This document shows positions 48,830-58,921 of a stretch of DNA of 64,000 nucleotides, one piece after another. The notes beneath the pieces were generated by a model. It was given only the letters and a program-made list of their open reading frames with translations, was not told where the DNA came from and searched no databases. Source of the stretch: Cyathus striatus (taxonomy: Eukaryota > Basidiomycota > Agaricomycetes > Agaricales > Nidulariaceae). Position 1 is the first letter of the stretch. Each line of letters begins with the position of its first letter. The position numbers and the translations under genes are program-made. The DNA is taken from assembly GCA_025738555.1 (NCBI GenBank), contig JAOVFP010000014.1:1116001-1180000 (forward strand), in the 5' to 3' direction.

Positions 48830-50300
48830 CGCACCAGGCTTACCACAGGGTCCAGCGCGGGAACTCTGGCTAATAGCGCGCACGTGGATTTTACAGATGA
48901 TTGTTACCAATTGTTACTGGCACTGCACGACCTTCCCAGTCCCCAGTCCCCAGTCCCCAGTCTTCTCTTCCTCACACCCTCCTCATCGTCCTCACCGACG
49001 AGTTCAAAGGTCAACTTGACCTTTCACTTCCAGCTGCCCATTGAAGGACTATTGAAAGGATATGGGATGCTTGTCTTCTGCAAGTTCAATTTTGCTTACG
49101 AGTGTACTCAGCGCTAATTGGGACTGTTGTAGTTCTTTACTGTCACTTGTTTCATTCTTTTTGGGGGTGGAAGTTGGACAACGATAGGGTGCGTATTTCA
49201 ACCATTCTAATACCTACATACGTACAAGTTCAGATACTAACACATCCACAATGTCAAGCCAGAGACACAACATCCACAGATGCAAGTTGAGTAAAGACCA
49301 ATCTGAATCAGAGGAGTCTATGATCCTCTTCTCGGCCCTTTCAGACCTGGATAAAACAAGCCCTACTATTATAATCAGCAGCAGCGAGCATGAACATGAG
49401 CACGAGGAAGAGGCAGGAGCACCTGCACATATCGCCCTCCCACCCCGGAAGCAGGTGGGCTCTTTCCCACAAGCACATGCACACAGTGCATCTACATCGC
49501 ATGTTCATGGTGCTGCCCCATTTCCTGGAACAGCTGCAGAGCTACCGCCTTCAGCAGGCTCTTATTGAACCACTTCGCACTCCCACTGCTTCCCCTCCCA
49601 CCGCCATCCCCATTCCGCAATGGCTTTGGCTCTCCTTCCGCTGGAGTAGGAGGAGGAAGAGGAGGACACACAAGAACTAGATCAGTATCAACACCACTCG
49701 CCAAATCCCCCATGTTCGCATTTCCAGCTGGTGCAGAGCCAGCGCCAGCGAATGGTGCTATATTCTCTCCTCTGCCTTCCATGAGGAGACATTCATCTAC
49801 ATTCTCATAACCTATCCATATTCTTCCCTAGGCCTGGGTCCCATCCCATCTCAACCACTGTGGAGACTGAATCCGGGGGCTCTGGGGACGTAGAACAAGG
49901 CTAAGAACTACCAATTCCGCAACATTCCCCTCCAATGAACAACATAGATTTCCCCCATCGCGCTATATCCTACCCCCAGCCCCCTACCCCGCTCAGCGCA
50001 GGATCCAAATTCAGCAGGTGGAAGGCCACCTGCTTTATCTGATATCTCTGGGTCTGGTTTCCAAGAGGAGATGTTAAGTGGTCCGAGGGGAAAGAGGAGG
50101 GGACATCACCATAAGCATTCGCTGTCGCATAATCTTTTTTTCGTTTATGGAGCCTGGTGGAGAGTTAGGAAGTGCGGGGATGGGTGGGGAGGAGATGTAT
50201 GCAGCATACGCCTACCCCCGTCTCCCCATGGGCTCCTATATCCACTATTCCTTCTAGTGCTGCTCCTTCCTCTTCCTGGGGAGGGGAGGATGGTTTTGCG
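48830..50300 (+). pseudogene. Degenerate gene copy (dispersed repeat copy E), possibly N-terminal part of a CDF zinc-transporter-like gene
   Basis: It contains the blocks shared with copies B and C (see 24700). The best frame starts at ATG 49251 (MSSQRHNIHRC) and shows an acidic stretch (SSSEHEHEHEEE), HGAAPFPGTAA.LPPSAGSY, then stop. Re-entered frames read HTRTRSVSTPLAKSPM and KRRGHHHKHSLSHN. The last His-rich block, in a Ser/Pro-rich context, is reminiscent of the N-terminus of fungal Zrg17/Msc2-type cation-diffusion-facilitator proteins, recalled from memory. Several frame breaks and no transmembrane part: a pseudogene if a gene at all. Confidence 0.45.
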
Positions 50301-50762
50301 TTGGCCCAGCTACAATCTCAATCATAGTAGTATCCACCTTCCTCCTTGGTTTCACCACAAGAAATAGCACCATATGCAGTAGTCGTCGGCATTGTGGAGT
50401 TCATACTGGGCGCGTGGTTATGGGTGACAGGACAGCAGATTGGCCAGGACAGATGAAAATCGACACTGTGTAATTTTACACATTGCCGATCGCCCACACA
50501 TAACACAAAGTTGAGATGGGTAAACTTTGTCCCATGCGAAATTTACACATTGCTAAGCATTTAGCGCTCTGGCGCCAACGTAATTAAAATATTAGTTTTT
50601 GACCTTACTGTAATAATTTAATGGTTTGACAAATGCCACGTCACCACGCGTCATCTCTCCTTGTTCTCTTTCACCGCAGCAAATGGTACTATTTCCACAT
50701 CAAATTACTCTGATAGCTCAGTACAGGGACCAGTACATGATCTACAAGTTATGGGCTAGGGT

Positions 50763-53700
50763 CTAGGAATCTGGATATTGCTGGAAAAATCTGTCGAAAA
50801 CTTCGTCAACCTCATCCAATGTCAATGCTGGTACTGGATCACATCTGGGTGCTCCTGCTGCAACTTGAGTAGCAGGAGGAGATGGTAGCTGAAGTGGGGA
50901 CTGTGGAGACTCAGTGGAAAGTAGTAGCTGCGTTGCTGGTGGAGATGGGAGCTGGATGTGGTCTTTTTGAAGCATGTATGCTGTGGTCACTGCGCTCTCC
51001 TCTGGTATGTCACTTGGTCCATCGTTTGTCATTGTGTTCCTGATGTCGCAAAGTAGGGGCTGTGCTGATGCTGAGAATGTCGTTGTAATTGTGTCTCTGA
51101 GTGGGGTCAGTGCTGGCTCAGGAACCATACAGAACGTTGACAGAGATCCAAGGGAGAGGATGAGGTCCTCTCGATATGCGTATACAGCGGCCGGCACAGA
51201 GGGGGATGGTGATGCAATGGCCTGAAGTATGGTGGTTGATGGCAGTGGGATGGGAGCTGGCTGCAAAAGAGCTGAGGTTGTCGCCAGAGGAGCTGATGGT
51301 GACGAAGCCTGGGTTGTTGCCTCATCTGAAGAGGCATCATTATGGTTCCCTGTTGTATACAGCCTGTATTAGAGGTAACCTGAAACTCCACCTGTAAACA
51401 TACCAATGTAATAAGGAGCAGCTGCATTACGAGCAGCCTTTAGACTTGTTTTCTTTGTTCGAACTCTCCCCATTGAATCGTCAAATCGTTTTGAATACAC
51501 CTTCTTCTTTGTTGGTGAAACCCGTGTTGCAGATGACTTCTTAGCTGCAGCTGTGGCACGCTGTGCACTTCGAACCATTTGGTGTTGAATATTGCAGCGA
51601 CTTTCGGCAAAGCCAGTCTCGAGTGTCTCCCTGATCTTCAACGACATTTCCTGGTCAACCTCACAAGCTCTATTAACAATCAGAGAATGAAAATATATCA
51701 TAAGGATTAAGACATACTTCTTGATTGCATCTACCAGAGTAAGTTTAATACCTGTTTGCGAGTTAGTCCAGTGATGCTGTGCTTCACCGACATTCATTGT
51801 GGATGAAGCCACTCTCCAATCATCTGGATGCATGCGTGACATGCTTTCCATAATGGTAGGTAGAATCCATTTGCTACAACACTTATGCTTCCACCAGGCT
51901 GTGAATTTATACAATGAGCAAAATGCGAAACAATACAAGTATGAATACATTTACCACTGATCTTTTTGTTCTTCAGGCTCTTAACAAACTCGTCAAATTC
52001 TGGCAACTCTTCCCTTTTCATGTATGGAAAGTTCATCAGGCGTTGGTAATCGTTATAAGGAACAAGATGTCGGAATTCATTGACAGCTCTGTACAGCATG
52101 ACAGAAATATCAGTAATGAAGATAACATTTCATCGCAAACTTAAAACCTACTGCTTGACATGAGTATGGCACCCTTTGAAAATGTAAGACAAGATTGTCT
52201 CGGAGTCTGTGTTGGCAGGGATTCCACTGTACTCGGGATCATTGGTAGAAATGATGGAATCGCCAAACCCAAGTGCTTGCGCAGCCTCCAGATCTGCATT
52301 CATGCAAAGAAGGTTACCACCACGAACTAGCCTCTTGAAGCGAAGAGGTTTGGAAGTCAGTCGAAGAACAATATCTTGAAACTCATCAAAAAGTCATTTG
52401 TAATAAGCTCAATCTTGTCCATTGGTATATATACGTCCAATTGTTACTGCTATCAACATGTAAAAATTAAACCTATATGAAATAAATGACAGGAAGCATA
52501 CCTCGTTGAGCTGCTGAGCAAAATATGACAATCTCCCACTCATTGAAGTCTAAAACTCATTTAAAAGTATGGTCGACTTCAAATGAAATGGCATCATGGA
52601 TCAGTGACAGGAGGAATGCATCAAAGGTGAGAACAAGCATATGAGAGCCAACAAAGTAGATGCCTTGAATATACCGTTTAGTAATGGGCTCATTAAGGCT
52701 CTCTTTTAGAAGTTGTTGGCATGCGCCTTTAATATGGGTTAGACATGCCACATATCACAGTCACGGCAAGCTTACCGATAATACCCAGCCCACCAGGTGA
52801 CTGTTGAACCTTCACCTCTTTAACCAGGTCTTTCTTTCTTTGATGATCCTTCAGGGCCTTATCATATGTTGATGGTGTCTTTCCTTCCAAAATAACCTTC
52901 GTCGATGATGCTGTCTCTACTTGTTGAACTGATATTCCCCATATACCAGCAGCTTTAACCAGCTTTCAGTAGGTATTCTTGCTCTCATGTGATAACTTCA
53001 TGTAAATAGGCAGTGGATGATTATGCGGTATCTTAGGATCATGAATTACAACTGCCTTTCTAATTGTTTCATCCTCAGGGACAAATATAGTACACTTTGC
53101 ATTACAAGGATACTGCTTAACACCACAGTGTACTGATTTCCCATTGATAATATGAGGAAAAGCTAAAAACATCGAAAATATGAGAATCTTGAATGTATAT
53201 CATGACACTGAGACATACGGCAATGTTTTTGATGGCCACCTATAGTTGCAGAAATAATGTAAGGACATGGCTTTGTATCATCAACTATGTTGGTTGGTGT
53301 CGCTGCAATACAACCAGTACGGAACAATGAAGACAAAATTGATTCATTGACATTTTGGGGAATTGACCTTGTTAAATGATTGCCGTTGTCCTTTCTCCAT
53401 TTACTACATCCAAGAAAATACAATTTCCCATTTCGCATCTGCATTATACATTGTGATTATTGAGAATGTGATGTCAAAATAAATACAATACATACCTCAG
53501 GACGATGCCGCATCATAGGCTTCCCATCACACTTCACCTTTATACCACCCATGAGTACTGATCCAGATTCACATTTCCATGATGAATGTGAAGCATTAAA
53601 GAAACTAAATGAAATAAGTAATGATTTAAGAAAGAAAAAGAATGACATACGCAATTGCTGCAGAGATGGGAGTAGTCCCTTCTTCTCTGTGAGCAGCAAC

Positions 53701-54699
53701 CTGAGCTTGAATAATTGAACGATTTGCATCTTGATCCAGTTCACAACGAGTAACATTGATAAGTTTTGCATTTGCATGCTCGCATGCCCATATCCCTCGA
53801 CAGGCCAGACGAGAGCAATGACAAACCACTTCACTGGATCCAAGAACATTAAAAACCCGGCTAAAAGAGTCCACCCTGCCATTGGTACCTCCCCAGGAAT
53901 CCCTGTCCTGAATACTAATGAGTTATATAGTTGGAATAGAAGAAATATTGTACACACCTTATTCTTGATTAGTGCATCAGCTGAGTACTGCTGCCCAAAC
54001 TTGTCCTGAAGATTGTACCTCTCATCAGTGAGGTCTAGAATGTATGCAGTGGGACGCTCAGGAACTGGCCACACTGTTGGGATTCCTCTCAAATACTCCA
54101 CAACTTCGACTCTTGCTTGCTTCGTGATGGAGATAGGTTTCCCTTCATTGTACTCCAGCTTGATGGTCTTTACATCATTGTCTAGCCAGACAGTCGGATG
54201 CATGGCACTATACTCATCAGATTTACTGGTATCCATTGGGATACCTTCAGAAGAGTGGGAAGAATACTCATCTGTATAAACCTGACTATTATCTGCAGCA
54301 TCCAAGTCCATGTGGCGATCCTCACTGCTCTCGCAGTCAGAGTCCAAGTCCATGTGGCTATTCTCAGAGTTTTCACTCTCAGAGGCAGGGTCTGAGTCTG
54401 AGGTTGATTCTTAACATGTTAGTAGCTTTCCAGTGTGATGAAATAACATAATATGACTTACTTTCTGCCTCTTCATCACATGAACTGTAAATCTCAACCA
54501 CTTCCTGACCATTCTCTTGAACAATGCGAGTGCGAGGAGTAGTAGGCTTGGTGAGATCAATGAAGTCTTCTTCTCGCTTCACAGTGACAGGCCATTGAGA
54601 TTCTTCAGGGTCGTGTCGTACAGATGACATAGACTCAGACTCAAGGTCTAGATCACCATACCATTGGCTGATGAAGGCTCGAAGTGTGGGTACATTCAC
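50763..54699 (-). pseudogene. MULE/FAR1-like transposase with a WRKY-GCM1-type zinc finger, in-frame stop
   Basis: It begins at ATG 54699 (MNVPTLRAFISQWYG) with an acidic Ser-rich region. A Cys/His DNA-binding block follows (CGVKQYPCNAKCTIFVPED .. HDPKIPHNHPLP, near 53000-53140), whose spacing and HNHP fit WRKY-GCM1/FLYWCH fingers of MULE transposases. The core has FVGSHMLVLTFDAF, SFEVDHTFK, FNEWEIVIFCSAAQR, GGNLLCMNADLEAAQALG, DPEYSGIPANT and NVGEAQHHWTNSQTGIKLT. The C-terminal tail is Pro/Ser/Thr-rich. TGA at 52557-52559 follows VDHTFK where related proteins, recalled from memory, have Arg, consistent with CGA to TGA. Introns are ~45-60 bp. I know this as a common Agaricomycete transposase family; the MULE label rests on the finger type. 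Confidence 0.75.
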
Positions 54700-54730
54700 C
54701 CAATGTCTGGTATGAAACAGGCCTGGATTA

Positions 54731-55074
54731 CTGTACTATTTCGACCAATTGTTCGCTCATTTTGAGCGTGACCGAAAATTTGGGTTCATTGTTCAGTTCA
54801 GGCCCCAGGGACCAGTTCAGTGCGTGACATGCTTAAGATTTATTCATGCCAACAATGTTCATTGTCCTCAGATTTTTAACAATGACGAACATGAAACACT
54901 ATTTTATGATATATTACATACATCTAATGCAAAAAAAAATCATCAAAATTATGCCTTATTTAATTGCCTTGACCCTTTGTTCAATGCTCTCTGGGATGCG
55001 TGACAAGGCCTGAATTTGTTCTGTTCGGAGACCCTGCGTGACGTGTGACTGAACAATCGGTCGAAATAGTACAG
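54731..55074. mobile_element. Tc1/mariner-like MITE with TA target site
   Basis: The element is 344 bp. Both ends read inward CTGTACTATTTCGACC, then (A/G)ATTGTTC: 24 bp with one mismatch. TA dinucleotides flank it (54729-54730, 55075-55076). It has no coding capacity and lies just upstream of the MULE-like transposase start, within that element. Confidence 0.82.
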
Positions 55075-55489
55075 TACTCGCAATGAAGTCATTTTGATAA
55101 GCCTGTGATAGCAGTTAGACAACGTCACTAACTATAGTATATTACAAATATAGCCCTAGGATGCTTACATAGCTACGGAACCCCACAATAATATGCTCAG
55201 GAACCTGAGCAAGAAAGTCAATGTCGCTTTGAGAAAGCATAGTAGATATATAGTAGGTATGTATGAGAAGTGGTGAAGAAAAAGAGTGTCATTGCTGTGC
55301 TGCTGCAGGCGTATTTAAAAATTTTACTTCCTTATTTTGTCTATAGATAAAAATTTATTTATCGATTTTCTTACGAGACTTGCATTACATCTTTACTAAA
55401 ATCATTTTACGTATCTGTGTGTGCACAACTAACTACACACAGTGTACACTTACAGTGTCGATTTTTGTACCTCCCCCAGATTGGCTCGT

Positions 55490-56200
55490 TGGGTCTTACG
55501 GGTGATCTACAATGTCAGACAAATACGATGTTTCGAGTTGGCTTTGTTAATGGCTTTGCAACTGCGCTATGATCTAGACCATTGGAACGGTGCCCCCCCT
55601 CAGTTGGACCAGTCGTCTTAGCCCATCCTGTCCTTGACCTCAACGAACTCCAAGGCCTATTTAGCTTGTTATTTTGAGGGATAGGGATTGAAGAAGGACC
55701 TTTAAGACATCACTGGATTAGGGAACTGGTTTCTGTTAGGCACCGAGCTTAAGCACCCCGACCTGCTTTCCACGGAAACTACCTCCGTTCAAGTCTCACG
55801 TTGTCAATGTGAACCCTACCTCGTTTTCTGTAACGAGGTTTGGGTCGTCTCGAACAACCTTTGTGCCTCCTTTTCCACCTCAGACAAACCGAGGACCTGG
55901 CTTTCCTGCGTCATAAGGAAAGGAGGGCATACAAAGATCTGACAAGTATCGACACCATTTGAACCCGCTTCAACATCACCTTTGACAGTACTGTTTCCCG
56001 CTGCGGGATCGAGGTATCCGTTCGCTGCTGTAGCCCTTAGGGTTGAAGTTTCCTATGCTTCTCCCCAGTGGGAAGCTCTCATTACGGTATATCCTCGCCC
56101 CTGCCGCGACACCACTGGTGTCTGAATGGTCTCCATTCCACAAAACAGATCTCCACCACCGACATATCTTCGCCGACGTAGGATATATTATTGTGATGAA
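55490..56200. repeat. Dispersed degenerate repeat, copy D
   Basis: Shares GGCTTTGCAACTG.GCTATGA (55550; A 15198), GGGATAGGGATTGAAG (55678), CCTACCTCGTTTTCTG (55815), ACCATTTGAAC and GTTTCCCGCTGCGGG (55950-56005) with copies A and B. It is the shortest copy. Confidence 0.6.
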
Positions 56201-56740
56201 AAACTTGTAGAGCACTCTCGTAGATGGACGAGGTATGGTGTCATTCCTTACTAGCGTTCTAACCTTCTGATTTGTCGAAACCGTAGGTTCCTAGAGGAAA
56301 CTGTGGGCCGGAATATGCGGTGAATGATAGGATGTACTGGAGTTGTGCTAGTGTGGAGGAGGGTAGGGTTTTATGCTGAGGGTTGGGTTTAGTGACGCGT
56401 TGGTGTTTCGGGTAATGTTCGGGAGAAGTATGTAATGGTTCGCACCGGCACACGAACACCTTCGGATGTGTCTAGTGAAGCAACGAGATCTCTACATAGT
56501 GTTCAAACTTCAATGGCACATGCATTCCGGGCTTAAATACAGATACATTTTTGAAAGAGCAATCATAAGAATCTAATCCAATGTAACGAGGGCATGTCAG
56601 CAGAGTGAGACGTGAAGGATAGTAAGGTGGTAGCGATGAAAGATAAGAGAGGTATCTAACGTAAATTAAGTTTGGTGCGCGATGCTGCCTACCAGACAGT
56701 CCAGGAGTCCAGGTAGCAGCGTGAGGATGAGCTCCGTACA
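56201..56740. other. Intergenic region, no gene recognised
   Basis: Downstream of the gene at 56741-57569. Open frames here have no recognisable content. Confidence 0.4.
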
Positions 56741-57569
56741 TTAGCTGACGGACCATACATCCGAGTCATCTTCAATGGCTATGGTGTTCCCGTTCGCACG
56801 AAACTGCTCGTTGGAAGAATTGGCTGCATCTATTGAGCCTTGCAAGGCCCGCAAAGAGGTCCATACATTCGAGCTGTGGTTTTTCTCGAAGAACTGGAGT
56901 CCTCGTGCAAGGCGCGATGCCTGCATAAAGATACCGCCAGCAGTTGTATTGGGATACAAGATGGTGGCAAACATGCTCCCAAGAGTACGCAGGTCAAGTG
57001 TATCTGTAGTACCCCCAGTAAATGCCAACGAAGTAAAGGAGAAGGATCACCTTGTTCTTTCACTGCAATAGAAAAGCTCCGCACTTTCACACTCCCGTCG
57101 GTTGAGTTAACGAGGACATACGACGCGAATGTACCGCCGAAGGATATCTGCTGCGCATTGAGGAATAGAAAGAGGTCAACTATATGATGAAAGGTCGAGA
57201 CTGCAAGAGTGGGGCGGGATCGAAAAAGTTGGTGTCCAAGTAATGCGATGGACTGCGGTCAGGGTAGTATAGTAGAACGACGATGGCGTACTGGGGAGTC
57301 TGTGTTACTCCTGCAGACGTACAGTTAGTGCATGACAAGTTCTCGTATACCTCACCGAAGCAACGGTGAAGAACACTAGCGACACCCTCGTGGGGCGAAG
57401 CACGTATGTCCGTCAGTACGTCTGACGGAGGATGCTGGCCATGTCTATTGGGGACTACAATCCTAACGAGATAGAGTAGATCTGACTTTCCAGACGTTGA
57501 ATCGACATAGCTGGCTTCATTATGGAAAGGAGGGGAGACTGGATGGTGCAGATGAGGCTTGGCGGGCAC
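56741..57569 (-). CDS. Unknown protein, multi-exon; 5' end unresolved
   Basis: Three segments splice in frame. The first ends YAIVVLLYYPDR at 57254. An intron 57201-57253 follows, then STFHHIVDLFLFLNAQQISF and SYVLVNSTDGSVKVRSFSI. After intron 57004-57050 comes DTLDLRTLGSMFATILYP, a further ~75 residues and stop at 56741. Both introns are ~50 bp GT-AG and remove frame breaks, which argues for a real spliced gene. The upstream part (residues around HEGVASVLHRCFGEVYENLSCTNCTSAG) has a Cys pair. I found no convincing ATG, and I do not recognise the family. No transmembrane segment is obvious. Confidence 0.45.
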
Positions 57570-57827
57570 GACAGTCGACAGATACTGGGGCTGGATGTGT
57601 GGTCGGAGGTATCGGCGATAGAAAGCAAGAGTGTCTCGATGCAGTCACGTGATATTTTCCCATATTTGGTCCTTGAATCTTATCTCGGTATGTTAGAGCG
57701 TTTATTTGGCTTGGAGATGGTTAGAACTTACATGCGAGTTGTAGAACGTTAAATGAAAGGGTAAGAAAACATTGTAATTGGTGTTATATAGGCCCAAAGT
57801 GTAACGACATTGTTATACCGAGGATAT

Positions 57828-58245
57828 CCATGATTAGAGATAATGGAAGCGTATGCATCAGCAAAATCATCCTAAATACTGGCTGTGACTGAGAAATGTT
57901 TCAAATGTTTCAACGCCCACAGAACATATGTACTTTTGGAAATTTACAAGTCTTTGCATTGATCCCGCAATAAGACCCATGTCACCTAGCAGCCAGGGAA
58001 GTACTACCTGTTTATAATATGCCCGCTGAGCCACCACTAACTCCGGACTCCAAGAACAATTTCCAGTTGTGCAGCAAGATTACGATTATCGAGGTCCGAT
58101 ATAAACTTCATAACATTAACAGTCATGAACTGTCCTGAAGATCTCTAAACAAGTCTTTCCATGATTTCTAGACTCATGGCCATGGGCGAGGAACTGATTG
58201 AAGGCACATTTTGAACCTATAGAAAACCCACTCTGTGAGACTGGA
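57828..58245 (-). pseudogene. NACHT NTPase remnant, NLR3
   Basis: Two pieces of the NLR1/NLR2 sequence are fused by an internal deletion near 58023. The left piece matches the third exon (TGATCCCGCAATAAGACCCA; NLR1 near 17596), the right piece the NACHT-downstream region (AATTTCCAGTTGTGCAGCA; NLR2 near 46995). Many small lesions; not a gene. Confidence 0.8.
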
Positions 58246-58664
58246 ATGATAGATTTACACCTAGATTGAATAAGCAGTCAAGGGAATGAGCGGGAAACGT
58301 GGAGTAGCATACTTCAGCGCAATATTGCACACTCATCCACAATACCAGTATCATCGAAGAATTGGTTCTGAGGCCTGTATATAAAGCCGGTGCCGGTTCA
58401 TATGACGGGAAAAGAGCTTCTTTGACCAATGCACACCACCCTCCAGAATGTACAAACGTCAAAGCCAATTTGATTGGACTCCAGTGCTATCACTTTAACT
58501 GAAGATGGCTGGGAGAATGTGTACAGTACTTACTACTTAGTAAGTGCTAAGATACGAATGTGTTTGACCTGACAAGCGGCTTGTCCATGATCAACATTGA
58601 TATATAAGTGATGGGGCTGCACGAAAAATGTAGTCGCCAGCCCGGTTTGTAAGTTATCTTGAAC
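58246..58664. other. Spacer between NLR3 remnant and P450
   Basis: No gene recognised. Confidence 0.4.
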
Positions 58665-58921
58665 CTAAATATTAATGAGGCACCGCCACATTCCGAGCCT
58701 TCAGATTCAAAGTCTTCAGATGCAGATTTTTCGGATTCAGAGAAATCGTTCGATGATTCTGACGATGAAGACAATGAATTTCTATTAACTATGCATAATA
58801 TTAAGTAATATACAGCTATAAGCTATGATTAGTCCACGTATACTGCAGCTGTAATACAGTATAAATGAAATAGGTACAACGACTAAAATACTTTTCATGT
58901 AATCCGTCACTGACGTATTTA

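Larger units (their letters stand above)
50457..55474. mobile_element. Putative MULE-type element enclosing the transposase
   Basis: AAAATCGACACTGT at 50457 faces ACAGTGTCGATTTTT ending near 55474. The sequence just inside continues with short GTGTA/TACAC blocks on both sides. The ends bracket the transposase gene at 50763-54699. No target duplication was seen, so the exact boundaries are provisional. Confidence 0.5.
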
